The notes under the pieces: model-generated
What the model saw: the letters and a program-made list of their open reading frames with translations, nothing else
Databases searched by the model: none
Told to the model about the DNA's origin: nothing
NCBI RefSeq assembly: GCF_017813235.1
Contig: NZ_JAGISH010000007.1
Location: 234,797 to 298,796, forward strand
DNA: 64,000 nucleotides
Origin: Sagittula salina
GTDB taxonomy: Bacteria; Pseudomonadota; Alphaproteobacteria; Rhodobacterales; Rhodobacteraceae
Reading direction: 5' to 3'
Translations under genes and position numbers: made by a program
In this document: positions 1 through 9,650 of the stretch, piece after piece
How the letters are laid out: the number at the start of each line of letters is the position of its first letter
Numbering within the stretch: the stretch's first letter is position 1

Positions 1-70
1 AATGTTTCCGCATGCGCTGCAGGCAGTGGCGAGCCAGTGCGGGATCAAGTCCTGCCCGGCGGGGCGGGGC

Positions 71-100
71 GTATAGCGAGGGGGGGGGGGGCGGCTATAC
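71..100. repeat. Inverted repeat around a 12-G homopolymer
   Basis: GTATAGC (71-77) and GCTATAC (94-100) are exact inverted copies. They flank a run of twelve G (80-91). The stretch from 1 to 241 otherwise shows no convincing gene. The G-run could be a length-variable tract or a sequencing weak point; no function is visible. Confidence 0.5.
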
Positions 101-241
101 GGGGTGTCCCGCGCCGGTTTTCCGGCAACAGGATTTTCCGGGACACGATTTCCGGTGTCTGGACCTTTGGTGACCGGATTTTCATTGAATTGTGGCGGGG
201 CATCGGCTTCGATCAAGGGGCTTGCCGGAGGAGGATCCGAG

Positions 242-610
242 ATGCAGAAGTTCCCTTGCACCGCACTATTCATGACAATCGTGGGTTTCGCCGCGCTGCC
301 GGCGCTGGCGCAGACCGGTGCGGCAGGCGAGTTCACCGTGGTCAACGACACGGATGACAACCTGATCACCGGCTTTTACACCAGCGAGGACGGCGAGACG
401 TTCTCGGACAACTGGCTGGCCGCGCCGCTCGGCCCCGGCGAGGCTGCCGGCGCCACGTTCCACGCAGACTCCGGCGCCTGCACCCAGTATTTCGTGGTGG
501 GGTGGGCCGCGGACGACGGCATATCCGAGGTCGAGGACGATGTGACGGAAATCGACATCTGCGACGCCTCGGTTGTCTATCTCGGGGATAACGAGATCAG
601 CTACGAGTAG
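242..610 (+). CDS. Small secreted hypothetical protein
   Basis: A 122-aa protein. ATG 242 is chosen because GGAGGAGG lies just upstream; in-frame upstream starts lack this. The first ~23 residues form a Sec signal peptide, hydrophobic and ending in ALPALAQ, so the mature protein is predicted to be periplasmic or secreted. The mature part is acidic and begins with a beta-rich FTVVNDTDDN stretch that resembles small extracellular beta-domains. It has two cysteines in the C-terminal half (GACTQYF and DICDAS) that could form a disulfide. I do not recognise the family. It stands alone, 234 bp upstream of the PhoX-like gene. Confidence 0.65.
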   Translation: MQKFPCTALFMTIVGFAALPALAQTGAAGEFTVVNDTDDNLITGFYTSEDGETFSDNWLAAPLGPGEAAGATFHADSGACTQYFVVGWAADDGISEVEDDVTEIDICDASVVYLGDNEISYE

Positions 611-746
611 GGCCGTGGCGGCGCGGTGCGCGCCTCACGTCGGGCAGCAGGGGCACGAAGGGGGCCGCCCTGCGCAGTAGGCTGGGGGCAATGACCCGCC
701 GCGCGATGCGCTGGACAGGCGCGGCGCGAAGGTGCGCGTTACAAAA

Positions 747-764
747 CCGTCATCCAATCGTCAG
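747..764 (+). promoter_or_regulatory. Candidate PHO box (PhoB site)
   Basis: CCGTCAT (747-753), four spacer bases, then TCGTCAG (758-764): two 7-bp half sites 11 bp apart. This matches the known PhoB layout of CTGTCAT-like direct repeats. It lies 81 bp upstream of a PhoX-like phosphatase gene, a typical Pho regulon member. The call rests on sequence similarity and position only. Confidence 0.5.
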
Positions 765-844
765 GGTGATGATACGCAGGGGCCTTATCGCGGCGCCACT
801 GGATCACGATCCAAGCCAGACAACGCGAGCGATGGAGTGCCGAC

Positions 845-2728
845 ATGACCGACAAATCCCTTATTGACCTTTCCTGGGACGATTTCGACGAACACCGCGA
901 CCCGCGCCCGGACAGCAGCGACTTTGATGCGGTTGTCGAGCGTGCGATTTCGCGTCGCGGGTTCCTTGGCGGGGCGCTGGCCTTCGGCTCTGCCGCGTCT
1001 GTGTTTGGCGCGGGCCTGATGTCCTCGACCACCGCGGCGCGGGCCGGGGCGCATGGCGGTTTCGCCTTCAAGCCGATCGGGATCGCCACCGATCACGAGA
1101 TCCACGTCCCCGAGGGCTACCGCCACAAGGTGCTGGTGCGCTGGGGCGACGCGCTGTGGTCCGAGGCGGATGGCGCCTACGGTGACGACGGGCTGGTTCC
1201 GGTAGCGATGTCCGACAAGGTGTTCGGCGAGAACACCGACGGCATGGAACTGTTCGATGTCGACGGCAAGGAGGTGATCGCGGTCAACTCCGAGTATGTG
1301 AACCCGAAGATCAACCTGCCCGAAGCTTCCGAAGGGGTGCCCGCCGACGCCGATCAGGTGACGCTGCTGAAGAATTTCCAGGGGGTCACCGTCATGGAGG
1401 TTGCGAAGGGTGCGAACGGTTACGAAGTGGTCAAGGACAGCCCGCTGAACCGTCGCATCACCCATGAAACCGAGATGACGCTGGCCGGGCCGCTGGCCGG
1501 GCACGACCTTGTGAAGACGAGTGCCGATCCCGAGGGCCGCACCGTCCGGGGCACGATGAACAACTGCGGGTCGGGCCGGACGCTCTGGGGCACCTATCTG
1601 ACCTGCGAAGAAAACTTCAACGGCTACTTCGGCGCCACCGGCGAGATGCCGGAGGGCGAGGGCTATGCCCGCTATGGCATCGGCGGCGAAGGCCGTTACG
1701 CCTACGAGAAGTTCGACACGCGCTACGATCTGAGCCACGAGCCGAACGAGCCGCACCGCCACGGGTTCGTCACCGAGATCGATCCGGCGGACCCCACGTC
1801 GACCCCGGTGAAGCGCACCGCGCTGGGCAGGTTCAAGCATGAAAACGCCGAAATGGTGCATGCCTCGGACGGGCGCGTGGTGGTCTATCTGGGCGACGAC
1901 GAGCGCGGCGAGTTCCTGTACCGCTACGTGTCGACCGACACCTGGGAAGAGGGTCAGGACGGTGGCGCGTTGCTGGACGATGGCACGCTGTACGTGGCGA
2001 AGTTCAACGACGATCAGACCGGCGCGTGGCTGCCGCTGACCCCGGAGACCACCGGGATGGACGCGGCGGAGATCCTCGCCTTTACCCGCTTGGCGGCCTC
2101 CGCCGCGGGGGGCACCACCATGGACCGGCCGGAGTGGGTCGCGGCGAACCCGACAAAGCCCGAGGCCTATGTCGCGCTGACCAACAACAAGAACCGTGGC
2201 GTGAAGCCGAACGCCGGTGGCGACGATACGTCGGTCAACGGGCCGAACCCGCGCGAGACCAACAACTTTGGCCAGATCGCGCGCTGGGTTCCGGAAGGCG
2301 GCAACCACGCGGCGGACAACTTTGAATGGGATCTGTTCGTCATGGCGGGCAACCCGACGGTCTACGACAACGCCTATGGCGGGTCGGAGAACGTGACCGA
2401 GGGCAATATGTTCAATTCGCCCGACGGGATGGCGTTTTCCTCCGACGGGATGCTGTGGATCCAGACCGACGGCGACGATTCGAACGAGGGCGAATTCGCC
2501 GGGCAGGGCAACAACCAGATGCTGGTGGGCAACCCGCAAACCGGCGAGATCGCGCGGTTCATGACGGTGCCGAACGGCGCCGAGGTCACCGGGCTGTGCT
2601 GGTCACTCGATGGCAAGACCGCCTTTGTCGGGGTGCAGCATCCCGGCGGGTCCTGGCCGGATGGCGCGGGCAAGCCGCGGTCGTCCATCGTCGCTGTCTG
2701 GCGCGAAGACGGTGCCGTGATCGGCTGA
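845..2728 (+). CDS. PhoX-like alkaline phosphatase (DUF839)
   Basis: A 627-aa protein of the PhoX/DUF839 family (PF05787). These are calcium- and iron-dependent phosphatases that release phosphate from organophosphates in the periplasm. Residues 36-41 (SRRGFL) form a twin-arginine motif, followed by a hydrophobic stretch to about residue 67, so Tat export of the folded enzyme is expected. The body carries family-like blocks such as [29 protein letters not shown] and the C-terminal [25 protein letters not shown] region. Length is normal for the family. A candidate PHO box lies upstream and a hairpin terminator downstream, suggesting a single-gene, phosphate-starvation unit. Confidence 0.88.
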   Translation: MTDKSLIDLSWDDFDEHRDPRPDSSDFDAVVERAISRRGFLGGALAFGSAASVFGAGLMSSTTAARAGAHGGFAFKPIGIATDHEIHVPEGYRHKVLVRWGDALWSEADGAYGDDGLVPVAMSDKVFGENTDGMELFDVDGKEVIAVNSEYVNPKINLPEASEGVPADADQVTLLKNFQGVTVMEVAKGANGYEVVKDSPLNRRITHETEMTLAGPLAGHDLVKTSADPEGRTVRGTMNNCGSGRTLWGTYLTCEENFNGYFGATGEMPEGEGYARYGIGGEGRYAYEKFDTRYDLSHEPNEPHRHGFVTEIDPADPTSTPVKRTALGRFKHENAEMVHASDGRVVVYLGDDERGEFLYRYVSTDTWEEGQDGGALLDDGTLYVAKFNDDQTGAWLPLTPETTGMDAAEILAFTRLAASAAGGTTMDRPEWVAANPTKPEAYVALTNNKNRGVKPNAGGDDTSVNGPNPRETNNFGQIARWVPEGGNHAADNFEWDLFVMAGNPTVYDNAYGGSENVTEGNMFNSPDGMAFSSDGMLWIQTDGDDSNEGEFAGQGNNQMLVGNPQTGEIARFMTVPNGAEVTGLCWSLDGKTAFVGVQHPGGSWPDGAGKPRSSIVAVWREDGAVIG

Positions 2729-2752
2729 GGGCGTTTGCGGAAGGATCAGGGC

Positions 2753-2780
2753 GGCCCCGGAGCGATCCGGGGCCGTCTTT
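2753..2780 (+). terminator. Hairpin terminator after the PhoX-like gene
   Basis: GGCCCCGG (2753-2760), a 6-nt loop, and CCGGGGCC (2767-2774) form a perfect 8-bp GC stem, followed by GTCTTTC. It lies 25 bp past the phosphatase stop and about 100 bp before fabB. Confidence 0.65.
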
Positions 2781-2874
2781 CGTCGCGGGCGGTACGCGCG
2801 GACGGGGCAGCCACACCTTGCGCCATCCCCCTCATCCGGCCTACATAACCCGCAACAAACGCAAGGGAGGCTCT

Positions 2875-4104
2875 ATGCGCCGCGTCGTCGTTACAGGCTT
2901 GGGGGTAGTCTCGAGCATCGGGAACAATGCCGAGGAAGTGCTGGCCTCGCTGAAGGCCGGGAAGTCGGGGATCTCCGCCTCGGAAGAGATGAAGGAACAC
3001 GGGTTCCGTAGCCAGGTCTCGGGCCAGCTGAAGATCGACGTGACCGAACACGTCGACAAGCGCACGCTGCGCTTCATGGGGCCGGGAGCAGCCTATGCCC
3101 ATATCGCCATGAGCCAAGCCATCGCGGACGCGGGGCTGGAAGAGGCCGATATCGTCAACCCGCGCACCGGGCTGGTGGCGGGGTCCGGCGGGCCGTCGAC
3201 CTCGGCGCTGCTGACGGCGCATCAGGTGGTGTTGAAGTCCGGCGCGACCAAGCGGATCGGCCCCTTCGCCGTGCCGAAGGCGATGTGCTCGACGATCAGC
3301 GCGAACCTGTCGACGGCGTTCCGCATCAAGGGCATCAACTACTCGATCACCTCGGCCTGCTCGACTTCGCTGCATTGCATCGGCAACGCGGCGGAGCAGA
3401 TCATGCTGGGCAAGCAGGACGTGATGTTCGCCGGCGGCGGCGAGGAGCTGGACTGGACGCTGAGCTGCCTGTTCGACGCCATGGGCGCCATGTCCTCGAA
3501 GTACAACGACACGCCGGAGAAGGCCTCGCGCGCGTTCGACGCCGGGCGGGACGGTTTCGTGATCTCCGGCGGTGGCGGCATCGTCGTGCTGGAGGAACTG
3601 GAGCACGCCCGCGCGCGCGGCGCGAAGATCTACGCCGAGGTGACGGGCCTGGGCGCGACCTCCGACGGGGCCGACATGGTGGCGCCCTCGGGCGAGGGCG
3701 GCGAGCGGGCCATGCGGCTGGCGCTGTCGACGCTGCCGGAGGGCCGCAAGGTCAGCTACATCAACGCGCACGGCACCTCGACGCCGGTGGGCGACGTGGG
3801 CGAGATCGAAGCGGTGCGCCGGGTCTTTGGCGAGGGGGCGACCCCGCCGGTATCCTCCACCAAATCGATGACCGGCCACAGCCAGGGTGCCACCGGCGCG
3901 CAGGAGGCGATCTACTGCCTGCTGGCGCTCCGCGACGACTTCATCATTCCGTCGATCAACGTGGAAACGCTGGACCCCGCGCTGAAACCCGAAGAAATCG
4001 CCACGCAACTGGTGGAGAACGCCGGGCTCGACTCGGTGATGACCAACTCGTTCGGCTTCGGCGGCACGAACGGGTCGATGGTCCTGTCGAGGTTCGTGGA
4101 GTGA
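2875..4104 (+). CDS. fabB: 3-oxoacyl-ACP synthase I
   Basis: A 409-aa beta-ketoacyl-ACP synthase that elongates acyl-ACP with malonyl-ACP in type II fatty acid synthesis, including the unsaturated branch. The catalytic set is intact: nucleophile Cys162 in SACSTSLH, His299 in [11 protein letters not shown], Lys330 and His335 in KSMTGHSQG, and the glycine-rich FGFGGTNGS near the C-terminus. These positions are within two residues of E. coli FabB. The start is set by GGGAGG seven bases upstream of ATG 2875. It is translationally coupled to fabI downstream. The fabA partner usual in alphaproteobacterial fabA-fabB-fabI operons is not upstream here. Confidence 0.95.
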   Translation: MRRVVVTGLGVVSSIGNNAEEVLASLKAGKSGISASEEMKEHGFRSQVSGQLKIDVTEHVDKRTLRFMGPGAAYAHIAMSQAIADAGLEEADIVNPRTGLVAGSGGPSTSALLTAHQVVLKSGATKRIGPFAVPKAMCSTISANLSTAFRIKGINYSITSACSTSLHCIGNAAEQIMLGKQDVMFAGGGEELDWTLSCLFDAMGAMSSKYNDTPEKASRAFDAGRDGFVISGGGGIVVLEELEHARARGAKIYAEVTGLGATSDGADMVAPSGEGGERAMRLALSTLPEGRKVSYINAHGTSTPVGDVGEIEAVRRVFGEGATPPVSSTKSMTGHSQGATGAQEAIYCLLALRDDFIIPSINVETLDPALKPEEIATQLVENAGLDSVMTNSFGFGGTNGSMVLSRFVE

Positions 4105-4109
4105 GCGGC

Positions 4110-4895
4110 ATGATGAGTTTGCAGGGCAAGCGCGGGCTTGTCATGGGCGTGGCGAACGAGCGTTCGATCGCCTGGGGCATCGCCAAGGCCTGCGCCGAGG
4201 CGGGGGCGGAGCTGGCCTTCACCTACCAGGGCGAGGCTTTCGGCAAGCGGCTCGAGCCGCTGGCGGCGAGCGTCGGGTCGGATTTCATGGTCGACGTGGA
4301 CGTGACGGACGAGGCCTCGTTGGAGGCGGCCTTCGAGGCGCTCTCGGCGCGCTGGGACCGGCTGGATTTCCTGGTGCACGCCATCGCCTACTCCGACAAG
4401 AGCGAGCTGACGGGGCGAATCCTGAACACCAGCCGTGCGAACTTCAAGAACTCCATGGATATCTCGGTCTACTCCTTCATCGACGTGGCGCGGCGCGCAC
4501 ATCCGTTGATGACGGAGGGCGGCACCATGCTGACGTTGACCTACATGGGCTCCACCCGGGTGACGCCGAACTACAATGTGATGGGCGTGGCGAAGGCGGC
4601 GCTGGAATCGACGGTGCGCTACCTGGCAAACGACCTCGGACCGGACGGCATCCGGGTGAACGCGATCTCGCCGGGGCCGATGAAGACGCTGGCCGGCGCG
4701 GCCATCGGCGGCGCGCGCAAGACCTACAAGCACACCGACGTGAACGCGCCGCTGGGCTCGAACGCGACGCTGGAGGCGGTGGGCGGCACGGCGGTCTACC
4801 TCGCATCCGACGCGGGCGCCTGCACGACCGGGGAAATCGTTCGGGTCGACGGCGGCTACCACGTGCTGGGAATGCCGCAATACGAGAATCTCTGA
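4110..4895 (+). CDS. fabI: Enoyl-ACP reductase [NADH]
   Basis: A 261-aa short-chain-fold enoyl-ACP reductase that carries out the last reduction of each fatty acid elongation cycle. The N-terminal nucleotide site has the FabI-type GVANERSIAWG, and the catalytic Tyr-X6-Lys appears as YNVMGVAK, both typical of FabI rather than FabG. ATG 4110 follows the fabB stop by 5 bp. A GTG at 4101 overlapping the fabB stop is an alternative start. With fabB it forms a two-gene operon. Confidence 0.94.
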   Translation: MMSLQGKRGLVMGVANERSIAWGIAKACAEAGAELAFTYQGEAFGKRLEPLAASVGSDFMVDVDVTDEASLEAAFEALSARWDRLDFLVHAIAYSDKSELTGRILNTSRANFKNSMDISVYSFIDVARRAHPLMTEGGTMLTLTYMGSTRVTPNYNVMGVAKAALESTVRYLANDLGPDGIRVNAISPGPMKTLAGAAIGGARKTYKHTDVNAPLGSNATLEAVGGTAVYLASDAGACTTGEIVRVDGGYHVLGMPQYENL

Positions 4896-5589
4896 GCGGA
4901 CCGACCGTTTGCCGGGAAACTGTCACGGGCCTGCTGTCGTTTCGACGCAGGCCCGTTTCCCATTTGACACCGTGTTTCACGAGCAGGACCCCATGCGGGC
5001 AATTCTGGCCGGTGATGCGCGCCCGGCAAAGCGGGCTGCACAACGGGGGAAGGCGCAACCGACCGGGGCGGCCGGCCCTGCCCGACGCATGGTCGGGCGC
5101 GGTGGGGTTACGGCGATCGGGGCGAGCCTTTCGGCTCTGACGCTGTTTTCGGAGGACGGGCGCCGGTTGCGGGCGGAGTTTCGGGCCGCGTTGCTGGAAA
5201 CCATCGCCACGGAGATGGCTGTGCGGTGCCGAGAGGGCCGGACCGGAGACAGGGTCAATGCCGGGCCAGAGTCAGGGTCTATGGTCCGGCAAAAATCCGG
5301 GGATACTGGCGTGCCAGAGGCCGGTCCGGGTGCCCTGATAACGGACGGGCCAATGACCCCCGCACAAGGGGCCGCCGCCCAGTGACCGCCCAGTGACCGC
5401 CCAGTGACCGCCCAGTGACCGCCCAGTGACCGCCCAGTGACCGCCCTGTCGCTCGGCCCTTGCCGGGCGCGGGCGCGAGGGGCAGCCAGATGTCAGAAAG
5501 CCGCGTCGCGAACCGCTGCGTCTGCCCCGGCGGCTGAAGCGGCTGAAAAGGGAGACCAGAGGCGGTACCGCTGACACTATGCCCGCGCC
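4896..5589. other. 694-bp stretch without a convincing gene
   Basis: Several open frames cross this region, but none has a good start, a family signature or a stable codon pattern. The longest (4909-5385, +) encodes a low-complexity Ala/Gly/Arg-rich sequence. The one clear structure is the 11-bp tandem repeat at 5380-5445. Confidence 0.5.
5380..5445. repeat. Six tandem copies of an 11-bp unit
   Basis: The unit CAGTGACCGCC repeats exactly six times from 5380 to 5445. A degenerate seventh copy, CAATGACCCCC, lies upstream at 5351. The 11-bp period is about one helical turn, so all copies face the same side of the DNA. It may be a replication-slippage minisatellite or an array of protein-binding sites. 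Confidence 0.9.
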
Positions 5590-5625
5590 GTGGTAGTCAA
5601 CGGGGAACGATCAGGGAGTCCTCTC

Positions 5626-6008
5626 GTGCCGCTACCCGCGCTGCTTCCCGTCCGCTGGCCCGCCCGCCGGCTGCCATGTCAGCCGGCTTTCCTGCCCGCC
5701 TGTCTTGCCTTCGCCGCGCTCTCTGCCTGCGCCATTGTGTCGCTCGCGCCCGCCGTGCGCGGCGGCACCGATGGCGTCGCGGCAAAGCTCCGCCCCGGCG
5801 TCACTCGCGCGGAGGCAGACGTGGCGCTCGGCCCCGATGCGGGCTTTGAACGCAACCCGAAGGACTTCGACGAATCCTGCGTCAGCTACGCCTACGGAGG
5901 CGTACCGCCGCTCTACGTCCACGCGGTCTTTCGCGCGGGGGGCGGCTGGTCAGGGCGAGCGATGGGCACCCGGCGCTGTGCACCTACGGGTCGCTGATCG
6001 AGGGCTGA
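5626..6008 (+). pseudogene. Small lipoprotein gene with a C-terminal frameshift
   Basis: GTG 5626 has GGGAG nine bases upstream. The protein has a hydrophobic N-terminus ending in a lipobox-like LSAC (FAALSACAIV), then LRPGVTRAEADVALGPDAGF, reminiscent of small SmpA/OmlA-like lipoprotein folds. The as-read frame ends at 5997 in an arginine-rich tail. In the next frame, after the G6 run at 5937-5942, the sequence reads RLVRASDGHPALCTYGSLIEG to a stop at 6006-6008, which looks like the true C-terminus. A single missing G explains this. Either it is a real slippage mutation or a sequencing error. Function unknown. Confidence 0.5.
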
Positions 6009-6084
6009 GGCGTGGGGCAGGGTCCGGGCCGACCGGAACCGGTCCCGCCGCGCGCGGGTTGTCAGGAAAACGGAGGATCATTCG

Positions 6085-6759
6085 ATGACCCATACCCTGA
6101 CGCTGCAGTCCATTTCTCCTGTGACCCATGACTGCCATCACCTGGTCTTTGACCGGCCGGAGGGATTTTCCTTTGCGGCGGGGCAGGCGGTGGACCTTGC
6201 GCTTGACCGCGACGGCTGGCGGCAGGAGACGCGGCCTTTTACTTTCGTCAGCCTGCCGGAGGAGGAGACGCTGCAGTTCGTCATCAAGTCCTACCCGGAA
6301 CATGACGGGGTGACGGAACGGATCGGAAAACTGACACCCGGCGACACCGTGCTGGCGGAAGACCCCTGGGGCGCGATCTCCGACAAGGGGGATGGCATCT
6401 TTGTCGCCGGGGGCGCGGGGGTGACACCCTTTATCGCCATCCTGCGCAAGAAGCTGCAGGAGAACGGGGCCCTGGACGGCAATACACTGGTGTTTTCGAA
6501 CAGGACCGAGGCGGAAATCATCCTCAAGGACGAGTTCGACGCGATGCCGGGGTTGTCTGTGGTCTATACCGTCACCGACGAACCCGACAGCGATTATGCG
6601 CGGGGGCAGGTGGATGCGTCCTTCCTGAGGGATCTGCTCGATGTAGCCGAAGATGTGGTCTACGTCTGCGGCCCCGACGGCATGGTCGAGACGTTGCCAC
6701 GGGAGCTGGTAGCTTTGGGCGTACCGCAGAAGCGTATTATAACGGAAAAATTTGACTGA
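6085..6759 (+). CDS. Ferredoxin-NADP reductase-like FAD oxidoreductase
   Basis: A 224-aa flavoprotein of the FNR fold. Residues 1-95 form the FAD-binding barrel, with the RPFTFVS motif (the RxYS/T-type FAD phosphate site). Residues 100-224 form the NAD(P)-binding domain, with the glycine-rich VAGGAGVTPFIAIL motif and a C-terminal VYVCGPDGMVETL motif. It lacks a 2Fe-2S domain, so it would pair with a separate electron carrier. GGAGGA lies just before ATG 6085. The substrate cannot be read from sequence. It is a monocistronic unit, followed by a large hairpin. Confidence 0.85.
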   Translation: MTHTLTLQSISPVTHDCHHLVFDRPEGFSFAAGQAVDLALDRDGWRQETRPFTFVSLPEEETLQFVIKSYPEHDGVTERIGKLTPGDTVLAEDPWGAISDKGDGIFVAGGAGVTPFIAILRKKLQENGALDGNTLVFSNRTEAEIILKDEFDAMPGLSVVYTVTDEPDSDYARGQVDASFLRDLLDVAEDVVYVCGPDGMVETLPRELVALGVPQKRIITEKFD

Positions 6760-6785
6760 GGAGTTTCTCCTTGCCCGCCCAAAGA

Positions 6786-6893
6786 AGGGGGGCTCTGCCC
6801 CCCTCTGCCTTCGGCATTCACCCCCCGCGGTATTTCTGAACCAAAGAAGCTGGGCGCTTTGACTTTTCTTCTTTGGTTCAGAAATACCGCGGG
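6786..6893. repeat. Intergenic hairpin element with 26-bp inverted arms
   Basis: GGGGGGCTCTGCCCCCC begins the element. Then two arms, 6824-6849 and 6868-6893, are perfect inverted copies over 26 bp (read CCCGCGGTATTTCTGAACC...) with an 18-nt loop. The same opening and the GTATTTC-GAA-C-AAGAAG block recur at 16556-16617, so this is a dispersed element. It sits at the convergent ends of the reductase gene and the minus-strand gene at 7088, so it may act as a bidirectional terminator. The bases from 6894 to 7087 hold nothing else recognisable. Confidence 0.8.
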
Positions 6894-7087
6894 AGCGCGA
6901 GGGCAGTGCCCTCGCCGCGCCGCAGGCGCGTTTGCGCGGGCGTAGCCCGCGCCGGTCGGATCGAGGGAGCGCCCGCAGGGCGTGGCCGTCGGTTCGAAAC
7001 CGCTATGTTGGCAGTGAGGGGTGGGGCGGGCTTTCAGCCGGACTCCCGACAGAAAGACGTTCGCCCGGAATCCGTTTCAGGCAACCG

Positions 7088-7957
7088 TCAAAACCACTGG
7101 CCGGGTTCCATCAGGCCGAGATCAAGCAGTTGACGCGAGTGCCATTCGAAGGGCATCGAATTGCGCCAGTGAAAGCTGCGGATGTCGGAGGTGGAGCCGG
7201 GATTGCGCTTCAGTGCCTTCGCGGTGCGGAAGGAGGCGATGGCCGCCGTCAGGTTGTTGTGCCACGGGCAGGCGTAGGTGTTGTTTTCCTCGACATCGAA
7301 GGTGTGGTCCTCTCGCAGGCGCTGGCCGGGGCGGGCGCGGAAAAGTGCGATGCGGTCGATCTTGCGACGTTCGGGGGGGATGTGTTCCTCGTAGCGCCAG
7401 CGCAGCCCGCCAAAGAAGTCCAGCTGGCGGTCTCTGGGGTGGTTGTGATTCTTCGGATCGGGGCGGGCCAGCGCGTAGTAGCCGGAGCGGTCGAGATGCG
7501 CGTCCTCCAGGCTGACCGCACTGGGAGTGCGGGCCAGGTCGGCGGCGTAGAGATCGATCACATAGCTGAGCATGGCGTCGCGGCGTTCTTCGCTGTGAAA
7601 GGCCAGCATTTCGCCGACGGTACGGGTCTCGCAAAAGGGGTAGAAGAGGTATTCCGCGTTGTAGCAGTAGTAGAGCCATTGGCCCGCGGCGAGGTCGTTG
7701 ATCCGGTTGACGGCCTGCACGACAGCGCCATCCGCAGCAGGGTCGCAGGTGATGCGGTGGATCTTGCCTTCGAGGTCGGGCGGCGTGTCCCAGAGGGGTG
7801 AGACGAAGCACAGCACCGAGCGGAACCCGCAGCGGCGGTGGTGACGCAGGGTGGAGGCGAGTTCGGTGTCGTCCTCCGCAAAGACCATGGCGATCGGCCC
7901 ATTGGCGAGCGTGGGTTTGCCGCGCCGCGCGAAATCGTCGAGGGAATCGTAGGTCAT
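7088..7957 (-). CDS. Glycosyltransferase-2-like hypothetical protein
   Basis: A 289-aa protein. The N-terminus [17 protein letters not shown], followed by alternating hydrophobic strands and a DLYAADL acidic motif, resembles the roseobacter family annotated as GT2/GT92-like glycosyltransferase. Conserved-looking blocks include [22 protein letters not shown] and [19 protein letters not shown] at the C-terminus. There is no signal peptide or membrane segment, so it is cytosolic. It is transcribed divergently from miaB across 153 bp. The fold assignment is from recollection of similar proteins, not from a decisive catalytic motif. Confidence 0.6.
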   Translation of the reverse strand: MTYDSLDDFARRGKPTLANGPIAMVFAEDDTELASTLRHHRRCGFRSVLCFVSPLWDTPPDLEGKIHRITCDPAADGAVVQAVNRINDLAAGQWLYYCYNAEYLFYPFCETRTVGEMLAFHSEERRDAMLSYVIDLYAADLARTPSAVSLEDAHLDRSGYYALARPDPKNHNHPRDRQLDFFGGLRWRYEEHIPPERRKIDRIALFRARPGQRLREDHTFDVEENNTYACPWHNNLTAAIASFRTAKALKRNPGSTSDIRSFHWRNSMPFEWHSRQLLDLGLMEPGQWF

Positions 7958-8110
7958 CGCGGTCTTTCGGCCTTTCTGGGGGCTGTCGGCTCCGGGGGAC
8001 TGTCGGCGCATCGCCGGGCGCGCGTCAGATTTGCCGAAGATCGTGCCCATTGCAAGGCAGGGGTGTTTCGGGCTATTTCCCGCCCCTGTTGTCCGGAACG
8101 GAGTCGCCCC

Positions 8111-9433
8111 ATGACCGTCAAGAAGCTGTTCATCAAGACCTACGGCTGCCAGATGAACGTCTACGACAGTGAACGCATGGCGGAATCTCTGGCGGATCTT
8201 GGGGGTGGCGAGGGCTATGTCGTCACCGAAACCCCAGACGACGCCGACATGATCCTGCTCAACACCTGCCACATCCGCGAGAAAGCCGCGGAAAAGGTCT
8301 ATTCCGAGCTGGGCCGCTACAAGGGCCTGAAGGCGGCAAAACCCGACCTGAAGATCGGCGTGGCGGGCTGCGTCGCGCAGGCCGAGGGGGAGGAGATCAT
8401 ACGTCGCCAGCCGATGGTCGACCTCGTGGTGGGGCCGCAGTCCTATCACAAGCTGCCGCAGCTGACTGCGAAGGCGGGGCTGGGACAGAAGGCGCTGGAC
8501 ACCGATTTCCCCGAGGAAGACAAGTTCGAGCACCTGAAGGCGCGGCCGAAGGCGAAGCGGGGGCCGACGGCCTTCCTGACGGTGCAGGAGGGCTGCGATA
8601 AGTTTTGCGCCTTTTGCGTGGTGCCCTACACGCGCGGCGCGGAGGTCAGCCGCCCGGCGGAGCGCGTCATGCGCGAGGCGCGCGACCTGGTGGAGCGCGG
8701 CGTGCGGGAAATCACCCTGCTGGGTCAGAACGTCAACGCCTACCACGGCCATGATGGCGGGCTGGCCGGGCTGATCCGGGAGCTGGCGGCGATCGACGGG
8801 CTGGAACGCATCCGTTTCACAACCTCGCATCCCAACGACATGGACGAGGCGCTGATCGCGGCGCATGGCGACTGCGAGAAGCTGATGCCCTATCTGCACC
8901 TGCCGGTGCAGGCGGGTTCGGACAGGATCCTAAAGCGGATGAACCGCCAGCACACCGCCGAGCAATACCTCGGCCTGATCGAGCGGCTGCGCGCGGCGCG
9001 GCCCGACCTGCACCTGTCGGGGGATTTCATCGTCGGCTTCCCGGAAGAGACCGAAGAGGATTTTCAGGCGACCATGGAGCTGGTGCGCGCGGTGCGCTAC
9101 GGCTCTGCGTTTTCATTCAAATACTCGGAGCGCCCCGGCACGCCTGCCGCCGAGCGCGCACAGGTGCCGGAGGCGGAGAAGGACGACCGGCTGCAACGCC
9201 TGCAAGCCCTGCTGACACAGCAGCAGCGCGCGCTGCAGGATGCCATGGTCGGTCGCGAGGTTCAGGTGTTGTTCGAAAAGCCCGGCCGCCAGCCGGGGCA
9301 GATGGTGGGCAAATCGGAATATCTGCATGCCGTGCATGTGGAGGCACCGGGAATCGGACCCGGCGACCTTGCGCGGGTGCGAATCGAGTCCAGCGGCCCC
9401 AACAGCCTGAAAGGCGTGCTTCTCCCGTCTTAA
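8111..9433 (+). CDS. miaB: tRNA ms2i6A37 methylthiotransferase
   Basis: A 440-aa radical-SAM enzyme that adds the 2-methylthio group to i6A37 of tRNAs reading UNN codons. The N-terminal cluster domain has Cys13 (YGCQMN), Cys53 (NTCHIRE) and Cys87 (AGCVAQ). The radical-SAM cluster CX3CX2C is Cys162, Cys166 and Cys169 (CDKFCAFC). The C-terminal ~60 residues form the TRAM RNA-binding domain. Length is normal. ATG 8111 was chosen because the conserved [12 protein letters not shown] block begins five residues later. Confidence 0.96.
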   Translation: MTVKKLFIKTYGCQMNVYDSERMAESLADLGGGEGYVVTETPDDADMILLNTCHIREKAAEKVYSELGRYKGLKAAKPDLKIGVAGCVAQAEGEEIIRRQPMVDLVVGPQSYHKLPQLTAKAGLGQKALDTDFPEEDKFEHLKARPKAKRGPTAFLTVQEGCDKFCAFCVVPYTRGAEVSRPAERVMREARDLVERGVREITLLGQNVNAYHGHDGGLAGLIRELAAIDGLERIRFTTSHPNDMDEALIAAHGDCEKLMPYLHLPVQAGSDRILKRMNRQHTAEQYLGLIERLRAARPDLHLSGDFIVGFPEETEEDFQATMELVRAVRYGSAFSFKYSERPGTPAAERAQVPEAEKDDRLQRLQALLTQQQRALQDAMVGREVQVLFEKPGRQPGQMVGKSEYLHAVHVEAPGIGPGDLARVRIESSGPNSLKGVLLPS

Positions 9434-9650
9434 ATGCGGCGGGGAAGTCCTTGGAGGCAAAGAAAACCTCCAGTTGTCCACATAAAACACAAGATATAGT
9501 GGGAACTGTTTCCGGAATCGGTACGGGCGCTGTGGATTTCTTCTTCCCTTGTTAATAGGAATCCTTAAACTGTTGATTACAGTTAATTTGCGCGGTCCGC
9601 TGCCATCGGGTGCCGCGCATGGGGGAAACATCAATCAAGGGACAGAGCCT

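Noticed and set aside
785..2539. Long minus-strand ORF opposite the PhoX-like gene
   Set aside because: It is the antisense of a well-conserved, high-GC gene; the residues (His, Arg and Val-rich) show no motif.
4909..5385. 158-aa ORF between fabI and the tandem repeat
   Set aside because: Low-complexity composition, no ribosome site and no family motif; ends at the repeat.
5272..5577. Minus-strand ORF with an 11-residue protein repeat (GRSLGGHWAVT)
   Set aside because: The protein repeat is only a translation of the 11-bp DNA tandem repeat in reading frame; no start signal.
9474..9482. TTGTCCACA as a DnaA box
   Set aside because: One mismatch at a conserved position and no clustering of other boxes, so there is no evidence for an origin.
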